DNA of 63,982 nucleotides, taken from the NCBI RefSeq assembly GCF_900580675.1, contig NZ_UTBG01000240.1, positions 1-63,982 of the forward strand, read 5' to 3'. The position numbers and the translations under genes were made by a program. Every line of letters starts with the position of its first letter. Positions within the stretch are counted from its first letter, which is position 1. Positions 1-8,390 of the stretch are shown one piece after another. This DNA is from Pseudomonas viridiflava (GTDB taxonomy: Bacteria; Pseudomonadota; Gammaproteobacteria; Pseudomonadales; Pseudomonadaceae). The notes beneath the pieces are model-generated. The model was not told the DNA's origin. It saw nothing but the letters and a program-made list of their open reading frames with translations, and did no database searches.

Positions 1-181
1 ATCGTTAGGTGAGCGCATTCACTGGCGGTTCAAATTTTAATGCGTCGGAAAACATGCCGGGCAATTTGGCGTCGCCCTTCCTGGCTACCTGGGCCATCGC
101 AACGCCGAGAAATAATGAACGCGTGGCGGTCTTGAGTCTCAGACCTGTCGGCGCGAGAATGTCATTTATTGGAGAATTTCC

Positions 182-856
182 ATGCGACCCCAAACATCTT
201 TCATATTCGACCTTGATGGCACGCTGACCGACAGCGTGTACCAAAACGTAGCGGCATGGAAAGAGGCACTTGATGCCGAGAACATCCCGCTGGCCATGTG
301 GCGTATTCATAGAAAGATCGGTATGAGCGGCGGGCTGATGTTGAAAACCTTGTCGCGTGAAACAGGTGTTGAGATTACTGAAGAGCAAGGCAAGGTTTTA
401 AGTAGAAAACATGCCGCTGCGTATGAAGCGCTCCAAAGCCAAATCACCGCGCTCCCAGGTGCAGTGGACCTATTACAGACGCTCACCCGCGAAAAGATAC
501 AGTGGTGTATCGCCACCAGCGGGGGGCTTTCTACAGCCAAAATCAACTTGAAAGCGCTTGGTCTGGATATTGACGACATTAATATAATCACCCGCGACGA
601 TGTCAAATATGGCAAACCGGATCCAGATCTTTTCCTTGCTGCAGCGCAAAAGCTCAAGGCACCGATCGAGGACTGTGTAGTGGTTGGCGATGCCATATGG
701 GACATGCTTGCAGCAAGGCGTTGCAAAGCAACAGGCGTCGGCTTGCTTTCAGGTGGCTACGACATCAGCGAGCTCGAAAGGGCCGGAGCCCTGAGGGTGT
801 ACGAGGACCCCCAGGACCTTTTACAACATTTAGAGGAAATCGCGTCCAGACCCTGA
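182..856 (+). CDS. HAD-family hydrolase (phosphoglycolate phosphatase / beta-phosphoglucomutase-like)
   Basis: This 224-residue cytoplasmic protein opens with the HAD motif I nucleophile segment FDLDGTLTDS (residues 9-18). It then has an alpha-helical cap, a KPDPDLF segment typical of motif III, and a GDAIWDM motif IV that would bind Mg2+. The family removes phosphate from small metabolites, and the substrate cannot be read from sequence. An ATTGGAG ribosome site lies a few bases before the ATG. It faces glyA tail to tail across 77 bp, so it is probably not part of the PLP cluster. Its base composition looks less GC-rich than its neighbours. The family call is firm; the substrate is unknown. 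Confidence 0.85.
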   Translation: MRPQTSFIFDLDGTLTDSVYQNVAAWKEALDAENIPLAMWRIHRKIGMSGGLMLKTLSRETGVEITEEQGKVLSRKHAAAYEALQSQITALPGAVDLLQTLTREKIQWCIATSGGLSTAKINLKALGLDIDDINIITRDDVKYGKPDPDLFLAAAQKLKAPIEDCVVVGDAIWDMLAARRCKATGVGLLSGGYDISELERAGALRVYEDPQDLLQHLEEIASRP

Positions 857-933
857 TTTCCGGCGACTGTTTCAGGACATCGGATCTGGAATGCACCCGG
901 CCACCACCCGATCAGGCAATGGCCAGGCCAGGC

Positions 934-2199
934 TCAGCGATAGACCGGAAAACGACGGCACAGCGCGACAACCTGTTCGCGCACGTGGTGCGCGACCGTG
1001 TCGCTGTCGCCGTTTTCCAGCGCGTCCAGCACGTCGCACAACCAGCCGGCCACTTGCTTGCAGCTCTCCACGCCAAACCCACGGGTGGTCACGGCCGGGG
1101 TGCCGATACGCAGGCCGGACGTCACAAACGGTGAGCGCGGATCATTCGGCACCGAGTTTTTGTTGGCAGTGATATAGGCACTGCTCAGGGCCGCGTCGGC
1201 CTCCTTGCCGGTGTAGGGTTTGTCGGACAGGTCGATCAGCATCATGTGGTTGTCGGTGCCGCCCGAGACGATCTTGTACCCGCGCTTTTGCAACACCTCG
1301 GCCATGGCCCGGGCATTGATGACCACTTGGGTCTGGTAGATGCTGAACTCCGGCGCAAGCGCTTCCTTGAAAGCCACGGCCTTGGCCGCGATCTGGTGCA
1401 TCAGCGGGCCGCCCTGCACGCCGGGAAACACAGCAGAGTCGAGCTTCTTGTAGAAGGCTTCATCCCCTCCCTTGGACAAAATCAAACCGCCACGCGGCCC
1501 GCGCAGGGTTTTGTGCGTGGTGCTGGTGACCACATGCGCATGCGGAAGCGGGTCCGGGTATTCGCCCGCGGCGACCAGCCCGGCGACGTGGGCCATATCG
1601 ACCCAGAAAATAGCCCCGACCTTGTCGGCAATGCTGCGCATGCGGGCCCAGTCCTTGTAACGCGAATACGCGGAAAAACCGCCGATCAACATTTTGGGGC
1701 GCGTCTGCAGGGCGATGCGCTCCATCTCGTCATAGTCGAGAAAGCCGGTTTTCGGGTCCAGCCCGTAAGGCACGATGGTGTAGTGGCGCCCGGAAAAATT
1801 GGCGGGGTTGCCGTGGGTCAAGTGACCGCCTTGGGCCAGGTTCATGCCCATCACCGTATCGCCGGGGTTGATCAGGGCCAGGAACACCGCCGCGTTGGCC
1901 TGGGCGCCCGCATGCGGTTGCACGTTGGCGTAGTCACAGTCGAACAGGGCCTTGGCCCGTTTAATGGCCAGCCGCTCGGCCACGTCGACGTATTCGCAAC
2001 CGCTGTAATAACGCTTGCCGGGGTAGCCTTCGGCATACTTGTTGGTGAGCACTGTGCTCTGGGTTTTCATCACCAGCGGGCTGGCGTAGTTTTCCGAGGC
2101 GATCAGCTCGATATGGTCTTCCTGGCGATGCTCTTCGTGGTGAATCGATTCATACAGCTCAGGGTCGAAAGCGTTGAGGGTCAGTGTCGAGTCGTACAT
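934..2199 (-). CDS. glyA: Serine hydroxymethyltransferase (canonical)
   Basis: This 421-residue PLP enzyme interconverts serine plus tetrahydrofolate with glycine plus methylene-tetrahydrofolate in the cytoplasm. Visible hallmarks are IELIASENY, the KYAEGYPGKRYY loop, VDMAHVAGL (PLP-ring Asp), STTHKTLRGPRGG with the Schiff-base lysine, and SGLRIGTPA with the carboxylate-binding Arg. The length fits the family. I chose the ATG at 2199 over the GTG at 2205; an AAGGA lies 10 nt upstream. It is the last gene of a leftward run benE-yggS-aminotransferase-glyA, which suggests a copy dedicated to the cluster rather than the housekeeping gene. Its partner at 8391-9689 has lost the lysine that this one keeps. 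Confidence 0.95.
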   Translation of the reverse strand: MYDSTLTLNAFDPELYESIHHEEHRQEDHIELIASENYASPLVMKTQSTVLTNKYAEGYPGKRYYSGCEYVDVAERLAIKRAKALFDCDYANVQPHAGAQANAAVFLALINPGDTVMGMNLAQGGHLTHGNPANFSGRHYTIVPYGLDPKTGFLDYDEMERIALQTRPKMLIGGFSAYSRYKDWARMRSIADKVGAIFWVDMAHVAGLVAAGEYPDPLPHAHVVTSTTHKTLRGPRGGLILSKGGDEAFYKKLDSAVFPGVQGGPLMHQIAAKAVAFKEALAPEFSIYQTQVVINARAMAEVLQKRGYKIVSGGTDNHMMLIDLSDKPYTGKEADAALSSAYITANKNSVPNDPRSPFVTSGLRIGTPAVTTRGFGVESCKQVAGWLCDVLDALENGDSDTVAHHVREQVVALCRRFPVYR

Positions 2200-2223
2200 G
2201 GGCACAGTGTCCTTGGTCAGAAT

Positions 2224-3405
2224 TCAAGCGGCGGGTGACAGCAAGCGCGTGAGGCGCGCGGCGATGTCGTCGATCTGTGCGTCAGTGCAGATCAGCGGCG
2301 GCAACAGGCGCACGGTGGTGCCCCGTGTGACGGTGATCAGCAGACGTTGTTCTTCGCGGGCGCGGCCGACCAGTTCGGCGCACGGGGCACTGAGTTCAAT
2401 CCCGATCATCAAGCCGATACCACGAACGGACACCACCTCAGGGTGGTTGCCCAGCGCCCGCTTCAGGGCCGCCAACAAGCGTCGGCCCGAGGCGGCAGCG
2501 CGTTGCGGGATGTGATCGCGCTGCATGATGTCGAGCACCGTGCAGCCCACGCGGCAGGCCAGCGGGTTGCCGCCGAACGTGGACGCATGGTGCCCGGGGG
2601 AAAACAGCTCGGCGGCCTTGCCGCGCGCCAGGCACGCGCCGATGGGGTAACCGTTGCCCAGCGCTTTGGCCAGGGTAATGACATCCGGTTGAATGCCCGC
2701 ATGCTCAAAGCCAAACCAGGCACCGGTGCGGCCCAGTCCGGTCTGCACCTCGTCGATCATCATCAGCCAGTCGTGTTCATCACACAGCTCGCGCAGGGCC
2801 TGCAGGTAGCCGGCAGAGGCGGCATGCACGCCGCCCTCGCCCTGCACCGGCTCGACGAGCACCGCGACGATATCGGGTGACTTCGCCGCAACCTGGCGCA
2901 GCGCCTCGATGTCGTCGTAAGGCACGCGCACAAAGCCCGGCATCAAGGGTTCGAAGCCACGATGCACGGCGGGGTTGCCGGTGGCGGCGAGGGTCGCCAG
3001 GGTGCGCCCGTGAAAACTGTTGTCCATCACCAACACTTGCGGCTGTGCCACCTGCCGGGCGTTGGCGTGCAGGCGCGCGAGTTTGAGCGCCGCTTCATTG
3101 GCCTCCGCTCCGGAGTTGCAGAAAAATGCGCGTTGCATGCCCGAGAGCCGGCACAGCCGTTCGCCCAATTGCTCCTGCCAGGGGATGCGAAACAGGTTGG
3201 TGGTGTGCAGCAACACCGTGGCCTGCTCGGCAATAGCCGTGGCAATTTCGGGGTTGGCATGCCCCAGGCTTGTCACCGCCACACCGGCGATGGCGTCCAG
3301 GTATTCAACACCCTCGGTGTCCCACAACGAGGCGCCCAGGCCTCGGCTGAACGAAACCGGTTGGCGGGCCGAGGTGTGCATGAGGTAAGCGGGTGCAGCG
3401 GACAT
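2224..3405 (-). CDS. Class III PLP aminotransferase (acetylornithine aminotransferase-like)
   Basis: This 393-residue fold-type I aminotransferase resembles ArgD/acetylornithine aminotransferases. It shows the N-terminal substrate/PLP region (WDTEGVEYLDAIAGVAV), FCNSGAEANEAALKLAR, NSFHGRT, IDEVQTGLGRTG (PLP-ring Asp), TLAKALGNGYPIGA with the Schiff-base lysine, and a HASTFGGNPLA loop. The ATG at 3405 has AGGA 9 nt upstream. It lies in the benE-yggS-AT-glyA run with about 25 bp to each neighbour. Arginine biosynthesis genes are absent nearby, so it probably transfers an amino group in the pathway of this cluster and not in arginine synthesis. The exact omega-amino substrate cannot be read from sequence. 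Confidence 0.88.
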   Translation of the reverse strand: MSAAPAYLMHTSARQPVSFSRGLGASLWDTEGVEYLDAIAGVAVTSLGHANPEIATAIAEQATVLLHTTNLFRIPWQEQLGERLCRLSGMQRAFFCNSGAEANEAALKLARLHANARQVAQPQVLVMDNSFHGRTLATLAATGNPAVHRGFEPLMPGFVRVPYDDIEALRQVAAKSPDIVAVLVEPVQGEGGVHAASAGYLQALRELCDEHDWLMMIDEVQTGLGRTGAWFGFEHAGIQPDVITLAKALGNGYPIGACLARGKAAELFSPGHHASTFGGNPLACRVGCTVLDIMQRDHIPQRAAASGRRLLAALKRALGNHPEVVSVRGIGLMIGIELSAPCAELVGRAREEQRLLITVTRGTTVRLLPPLICTDAQIDDIAARLTRLLSPAA

Positions 3406-3428
3406 TGCGAGGCTTCCTGTAGAAGGGA

Positions 3429-4265
3429 TCAACGGGTGGGCGTGGTCGAGGTGAACGTGTCTTCACCGAGCGGGCGCGCATCGGCAGTCGGCCAGTAGTA
3501 CGCATCCGGCAGGGCTCGGGCACCGAAGATCGCTTGCCCGACGCGCACCACAGTCGCGCCCTCCTCAATGGCGATTTCAAAGTCACCCGACATGCCCATC
3601 GACAGCTCCTGCAGCGACACCTCAGCAGGGGCGCAAGCACGCAAGCGGTCGCGCAATTCACGCAGACGGACAAAGCACGGGCGCACCCGCACCACGTCGG
3701 GCGAAAACAGCGCCAGCGTCATCAACCCGTGAACCCTCAGGGTCGGGAACGCGGGCATAGCGTCCAGGAACGCCGCCACGTCATCGGGCAGCAGCCCGTA
3801 TTTGCTGGCTTCTCCGGAGGTATTGACCTGAACGAACACGTCCATCTGCCGACCTTCAATACGCAAACGACGGTCCAGCGCCTCGGCCACCCGCAGGCTG
3901 TCCAGCGCCTGGAACTCGCTGGCAAAGCGCGCGACCTGCTTGACCTTGTTGGTCTGCAAGTGGCCGATCACCGACCATTGCAGGTCGTGCAGGTCGGCCA
4001 TGGCTTGCCACTTGCCCTGCGCTTCCTGCACCTTGTTTTCGCCCAGCAGGCGGCAGCCGGCGGCATAGGCCAGGCGCAGATGCGCTTCATCAAAAGTTTT
4101 GCTGACCGGCAGCAAGCGCACATCCGCCGGGTCCCGCCCTACCCGCCGGCACGCCTGGGCAATGCGTTGCTGCACCGCTTCCAGGTTGCGGCGAAAGTCA
4201 TCGACACTGTCGGCCTTTGGGTAACGCCCGTGCAGGGTGTGCAGGCCTTCGGTTTGATCAGGCAT
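3429..4265 (-). CDS. YggS/PROSC-family PLP homeostasis protein
   Basis: This 278-residue member of the alanine-racemase-fold YggS family binds PLP but has no known catalytic activity; the family buffers and delivers PLP. The PLP lysine is in RLLPVSKTFDEAHL. Later hallmarks are LGENKVQEAQGKW, WSVIGHLQTNKVKQ, VFVQVNTSGEASKYG, HGLMTLALFSPD and LSMGMSGDFEIAIEEGATVVRVGQAIFG. It is about 45 residues longer than typical YggS, with an N-terminal extension and a polar C-terminal tail. Its ATG overlaps the benE stop codon (TGATG) and AAGGAG sits 9 nt upstream. Finding this gene inside a run of PLP enzymes supports a high local demand for PLP. Confidence 0.92.
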   Translation of the reverse strand: MPDQTEGLHTLHGRYPKADSVDDFRRNLEAVQQRIAQACRRVGRDPADVRLLPVSKTFDEAHLRLAYAAGCRLLGENKVQEAQGKWQAMADLHDLQWSVIGHLQTNKVKQVARFASEFQALDSLRVAEALDRRLRIEGRQMDVFVQVNTSGEASKYGLLPDDVAAFLDAMPAFPTLRVHGLMTLALFSPDVVRVRPCFVRLRELRDRLRACAPAEVSLQELSMGMSGDFEIAIEEGATVVRVGQAIFGARALPDAYYWPTADARPLGEDTFTSTTPTR

Positions 4266-5518
4266 CAGTGGGTCGCTCCTTTGGCACGCACTGCAACCGG
4301 TTCGGCCGGTGGGACAGCCGTCTTGGCACGACGCGGTAACTGCCCATTGAGCACGGCGTAGGCCGCCAAGCCGATGACCAGGCCCCAGAACGCGCCGCCG
4401 ATGCCCAGCAAGGTGATATTGGCCGCGCAGGCCAGAAAGGTGATCAGCGACGCTTCGCGCGATTTCACGTCAGCCATGGCATTGGCCAGGCTCGCGCCGA
4501 GTGTGCCCAACAGGGCCAGCCCGGCCAGGGTGGTGATGAAGGTCGCCGGGAAGGCCATGAACACTGCCGCCAGAGTCACGCCGAAGATCCCCACCAGGAT
4601 GTAGAAGATGCCCGCGGCCACGCCTGCGATCCAGCGCTTGGACGGGTCTTCGGACGCTTCCTTGCCCGTGCAGATCGCAGCCGTGATCGCCGCGATGTTG
4701 AAGGCATGCGAACCGAACGGCGCCATCAGCAGCGAGCCCAGCCCGGTCACGCTGAGGATCGGGTTGGCACTGGTGTTGAAGCCGTCACTGCGCAGCACCA
4801 GCATGCCCGGCATGTACTGCCCGGTAAGGGTGATCAGAAACAGCGGCAGCGCCACGCTCAACAGCGCATTCACCGAGAACTCAGGGCGGGTAAATATCGG
4901 TGTCGCAAACTCCAGCGTCAGCCCCGTGAAGTCCACGCGCCCCTGCATCAGCAGAAAGCCAAGCCCCAGCACCAGAATGCCGACCACCGCGTAGCGCGCA
5001 CTCAAGCGCTTGAACAGGATGTAGGCGCCGATCAACACCCCGACCAATAACGGGTCGATGCTCATGCTGGCAAACGCGCCAATGCCGAACTGCAGCAGGA
5101 TGCCGCCCAACAAGCCCGCGGCTACCCCAGGCGGGATCAGGCGAACGGCTTTTTCAAAGTAACCGGACACGCCCAGCAGCACGAACGCTGCCGCCGAAAT
5201 CATGTACGCGCCGATGGCCTCGGCGTAGGGCGTGGTCGCCAGGGCGACGATCAAAAACGCCGCCGCCGGGGTCGACCAGGCGGTGATGATCGGCTCACGG
5301 CTCACCCAACTGAGGAACAGCCCGGTCACCCCTACCCCGATCGACACCGACCACACCCACGACGCCGTCAACTCAGGGCTGAGACCGGCGACCTTGGCGG
5401 CCTGAAACACCAGGATGAAAGTGCCGCCGTAGTTGACGATCACCGAAATCAACCCGGCAACCACCGGGTGCAGCAGGTCCCGCAGACGCAGGGACGAGGG
5501 GGCTTGAGTAGATGACAT
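4265..5518 (-). CDS. BenE-family benzoate/H+ symporter-like inner-membrane transporter
   Basis: This 417-residue protein has about 12 hydrophobic segments and matches the BenE family from end to end (HPVVAGLISVIVNYGGTFILVFQAA at the start; GSHAFNIAAITAAICTG in the core). BenE proteins import benzoate, but members without benzoate genes nearby have unknown substrates. The ATG at 5518 has AAGGAG 8 nt upstream; the longer frame starting at 5569 has no comparable site. It heads the leftward run with yggS, the aminotransferase and glyA. Its promoter region carries a GACCAC/GTGGTC inverted repeat shared with the other promoters of the cluster. An aromatic acid or amino acid related to the AurF-like step is a possible cargo, but this is inference. 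Confidence 0.85.
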   Translation of the reverse strand: MSSTQAPSSLRLRDLLHPVVAGLISVIVNYGGTFILVFQAAKVAGLSPELTASWVWSVSIGVGVTGLFLSWVSREPIITAWSTPAAAFLIVALATTPYAEAIGAYMISAAAFVLLGVSGYFEKAVRLIPPGVAAGLLGGILLQFGIGAFASMSIDPLLVGVLIGAYILFKRLSARYAVVGILVLGLGFLLMQGRVDFTGLTLEFATPIFTRPEFSVNALLSVALPLFLITLTGQYMPGMLVLRSDGFNTSANPILSVTGLGSLLMAPFGSHAFNIAAITAAICTGKEASEDPSKRWIAGVAAGIFYILVGIFGVTLAAVFMAFPATFITTLAGLALLGTLGASLANAMADVKSREASLITFLACAANITLLGIGGAFWGLVIGLAAYAVLNGQLPRRAKTAVPPAEPVAVRAKGATH

Positions 5519-5617
5519 AGGTCTTGGCTCCTTGCTGGACGATGTATCCGGCCGCTGGTAAGCGGTCATTTATAGCGGTTGAATGGCAGGTTTTACCCCT
5601 ACGCTTTAACGCAGCAG

Positions 5618-5638
5618 ACCAGACCACTTTGTGTGGTC
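5618..5638 (-). promoter_or_regulatory. Putative MocR operator upstream of benE
   Basis: On the minus strand this site contains AAAGTGGTCTGGT (5618-5630), identical to 9850-9862 in front of the other divergent promoter of the cluster. It overlaps a perfect inverted repeat GACCAC-N5-GTGGTC (5622-5638). It lies 100 bp upstream of the benE start, between serC and benE. From memory, AAAGTGG-type sites are reported for PdxR-like MocR regulators. Assignment to the MocR protein encoded at 6861-8357 is inference. Confidence 0.6.
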
Positions 5639-5641
5639 GGC

Positions 5642-6724
5642 TCAGCCATGCTCGCGCGCAAACGCGCTCATGAAATCGCACAGCGCCTCGACTGCCGGCA
5701 CTGACACGGCGTTGTAGAGGCTGGCGCGCAGGCCACCGACGCTGGCGTGGCCTTTGAGGCCATTGAGACCGGCGTGCTCGGCGCACCGCAAAAAGGTTTT
5801 CTCCAGCGCCACCTCGGCCAGCCGCAAGGGCACGTTGTTGATGGAGCGATACGCTGCCTGCACCGAGTTGCGATAAAACCCGTCGCTCCCGTCGATGGCG
5901 CGGTACAGCATTTGCGCCTTGGCCTGATTGCGCTGATGCAGGGCCTGCAGACCGCCGCTGTGCTTGATCCACTTCAGCGTCAGGCCGGTGAGGTACCAGG
6001 AAAAGGTTGCCGGGGTATTGAGCATCGACTGTGCATCGCTGATGCGCGCGTAGTTGAGAATGTCCGGGGTAAAGGCATGGGATCGCTCCAGCAGCGCCGG
6101 GTCGATGATGACCACCGTCAACCCGGCCACGCCCATGTTTTTCTGCGCGGCGGCGTACACCAGACCGTGCCTGGCGATGTCGATCGGCTTGGACAGCAGG
6201 CTTGAGCAGGCATCGCACACCAGCGGCGCGTCGCTCGCGGGCGCGTCGATGAACTGCACGCCGTGCACCGTTTCATTCTCGGTGTAATGCAAGTAGGCGG
6301 CGTCGGCGTTAAGGCGCCAGTCCAAGGCGTGGGGGACGCGGTCGAAACCGGTCGTGTGGGCGCTGGCAACCACGCGCACATCGCAGTAGCGCCGTGCAGC
6401 CTCGATCGCCTTGCCCGACCAGAGGCCGGTGTGCAGGTAATCCGCGGTGCCTTTGTCGCCGATCAGGTTCATCGGCACTTGCGCGAACTGCAGCGAGGCG
6501 CCCCCTTGCAGGAACAGTACTTTGTAGGCGGGCGGCACCCCGAGGATATCGCGCAGGTCCTGCTCGGCCTCACTGGCCACGGCCATGAACACCTGCGAAC
6601 GATGGCTGATTTCCATCACCGACATGCCGGTGCCGGCAAAATCGAAAAACTCCTCGTGCGCCTGAGTGAGGACGTCCAACGGCACCGCGGTGGGGCCTGC
6701 GCTGAAGTTGTGTGACCGAGCCAT
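5642..6724 (-). CDS. serC: Phosphoserine aminotransferase-like protein
   Basis: This 360-residue class V PLP aminotransferase converts 3-phosphohydroxypyruvate and glutamate to phosphoserine. It shows HNFSAGPTAVPLDVL at the N-terminus, EISHRSQVF, VLFLQGGASLQFAQVPMN, a CDACSSLLSKP segment with the PLP-ring Asp, and YAAAQKNMGVAGLTVVII with the Schiff-base lysine. The ATG at 6724 has AGGAG 9 nt upstream. It is divergent from the MocR gene and lies upstream of benE. The housekeeping serC of pseudomonads normally sits with gyrA and pheA, so this is probably an extra copy that supplies serine to the cluster (inference from general knowledge). Confidence 0.9.
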   Translation of the reverse strand: MARSHNFSAGPTAVPLDVLTQAHEEFFDFAGTGMSVMEISHRSQVFMAVASEAEQDLRDILGVPPAYKVLFLQGGASLQFAQVPMNLIGDKGTADYLHTGLWSGKAIEAARRYCDVRVVASAHTTGFDRVPHALDWRLNADAAYLHYTENETVHGVQFIDAPASDAPLVCDACSSLLSKPIDIARHGLVYAAAQKNMGVAGLTVVIIDPALLERSHAFTPDILNYARISDAQSMLNTPATFSWYLTGLTLKWIKHSGGLQALHQRNQAKAQMLYRAIDGSDGFYRNSVQAAYRSINNVPLRLAEVALEKTFLRCAEHAGLNGLKGHASVGGLRASLYNAVSVPAVEALCDFMSAFAREHG

Positions 6725-6813
6725 GGTTGAGTAACTCCTGTTCAAGAACGCTCGCCCTGTGCGGCATCACCGAATTAAAGCCCTGGGGTGGCGAGGGCCG
6801 GAGTCTACGGATA

Positions 6814-6839
6814 AACTGGCCTGCCTTTACCTGCCAGTT
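6814..6839. promoter_or_regulatory. Inverted repeat in the serC/mocR divergent promoter region
   Basis: AACTGGC (6814-6820) and GCCAGTT (6833-6839) form a perfect 7-bp inverted repeat with a 12-nt spacer. It lies 21 bp before the MocR start codon in the 136-bp divergent region. A further CAGACCAC word, the reverse complement of the core seen at 5620 and 9853, occupies 6853-6860 directly before the ATG. Both are candidate autoregulatory sites. Confidence 0.45.
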
Positions 6840-6860
6840 CATGGAGAGAGAGCAGACCAC

Positions 6861-8357
6861 ATGGCGAAAACTTTCGAGCTCGAAACCCTGAAGATGCGCC
6901 TCAACGACGCGGAATTTCAGCTGCTGGACCTGCACCAGCGGATTCAACGTGCATTGCGCGCGCTGATACTTGACGGCGCCCTCGGCCCGGGCTTGAAACT
7001 GCCGGCCACGCGGGTGCTGTCCAAGTCACTGGGGTGCGCCCGCGACACCGTTGAGAACGCCTATGTGCAATTGCATCGGGACGGGTTTATCGTGCGCCGC
7101 GAAGGCGCCGGCAGTTACGTCTGCGACACGGTGGGCGTGGAATTGCGCGGTGCCGGCCGCCGCCGTCTCAAGGCTCAGGAAGTCAGGAGCAGTGGCGCCG
7201 CACCGGGCGCCGAACTCAGCCAGCGCGGGCGGATGATCTTCGACACCGGCGGCGTGCGCGATCAGCAAGTGATCAAGGCGTTCGCCACCGGCCTGCCGGA
7301 AACCCGCAGTTTCCCGACGGATGTCTGGGAGCGTTTGCAGCGCCAGGTCATGAAGGACTATCGCGCGAGCGTGCTGTTGCATGGCGACCCACAAGGCGCC
7401 GAGCCACTGCGCAAAGCGATTGCCACCTACCTGAACCTCGAACGCGGCGCCAAATGTTCCCCCGACCAGGTCCTGGTATTGAGCAGTACGCGTCAGGCGT
7501 TGTATCTGTGCGCGCAATTGCTGGTGGACGCCGGCAAGCCGATCCTGCTGGAAAACCCCGGCTATTACGGCGCCCGCAAGGCCTTCCAGATCGCCGAAAC
7601 CAAGGTGCTGCCGATTGATGTTGATGAACACGGCATCCGCACTGACCTGCTGTACGCCGACCGCAGCGGCGCCAATTGTGTGTATGTCACGCCCTCTCAC
7701 CAATACCCCACCGGCGCGACGTTGCCGCTGGAGCGGCGTCTGGAATTGATCAATTGGGCGGCGCAAAAAGGCAAGTGGATCATCGAGGATGACTACGACA
7801 GCGAGTTCCACTACGACGGGCAACCCACGGCGTGCGTGCAGGGCCTGGACAAGTACCAGCGCACGCTCTACATCGGCACGTTCAGCAAGACCCTCTACCC
7901 CGGCCTGCGCATGGGGTACATGGTGCTGCCCCCGGAACTGGTAAAGCCCTTTGCCTATGCGCGCAGCATGATGGACGGCCACACGCCGCAAACACTGCAA
8001 CTGACGCTGGCGCGCTTTATGGAGGACGGCCATTACAACGCGCATGTGCGGGCCATGCGCAAGCTGTACGCCGGACGCCGCTCGATCATGCACGACGCGA
8101 TCGGCAAGTACTTGAGCGCGGTGGTCAGCGCCGAACTGCCGCCGGGCGGGTTGCAAATCCCCTGCTTGCTGAAAGCCGGATGGTCCGAGGAAAAAACCAT
8201 CCGCCAGGCCGCCACTGCCGGCGTGCAATTGTCCGGTCTCAGCGGCTTGTATGCGGGTGAACCGAAGCAACAGGGCTGGCTGCTCGGCTATTCCTCCCTG
8301 ACTGCGTATGAAATAGAGGCCGCCATGTTGCGCCTGGCGAATGCCCTGAAAATTTAG
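6861..8357 (+). CDS. MocR/PdxR-type regulator (GntR wHTH fused to aminotransferase domain)
   Basis: This 498-residue chimeric regulator has a GntR-type winged helix at about residues 10-85 (LPATRVLSKSLGCARDTVENAY is its recognition region) and a class I aminotransferase-like domain from about residue 130 to the end. The PLP lysine is kept in IGTFSKTLYPGLRMGYMVLP, and the PLP-ring Asp is in EDDYDSEFHY. Such proteins sense PLP or an amino compound bound to it. The ATG at 6861 follows a GGAGAGAGAG stretch. It is divergent from serC and central in the cluster, so it is the obvious regulator of both arms. Words of the GTGGTCTG type at four cluster promoters are its candidate targets. Confidence 0.92.
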   Translation: MAKTFELETLKMRLNDAEFQLLDLHQRIQRALRALILDGALGPGLKLPATRVLSKSLGCARDTVENAYVQLHRDGFIVRREGAGSYVCDTVGVELRGAGRRRLKAQEVRSSGAAPGAELSQRGRMIFDTGGVRDQQVIKAFATGLPETRSFPTDVWERLQRQVMKDYRASVLLHGDPQGAEPLRKAIATYLNLERGAKCSPDQVLVLSSTRQALYLCAQLLVDAGKPILLENPGYYGARKAFQIAETKVLPIDVDEHGIRTDLLYADRSGANCVYVTPSHQYPTGATLPLERRLELINWAAQKGKWIIEDDYDSEFHYDGQPTACVQGLDKYQRTLYIGTFSKTLYPGLRMGYMVLPPELVKPFAYARSMMDGHTPQTLQLTLARFMEDGHYNAHVRAMRKLYAGRRSIMHDAIGKYLSAVVSAELPPGGLQIPCLLKAGWSEEKTIRQAATAGVQLSGLSGLYAGEPKQQGWLLGYSSLTAYEIEAAMLRLANALKI

Positions 8358-8390
8358 CGGATGAGGCCGGGCACTGGAATGCCTTTTCAG

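Noticed and set aside
1..181. Possible gene before the HAD phosphatase
   Set aside because: Short frames on both strands have no ribosome site and overlap the HAD start; nothing else is visible.
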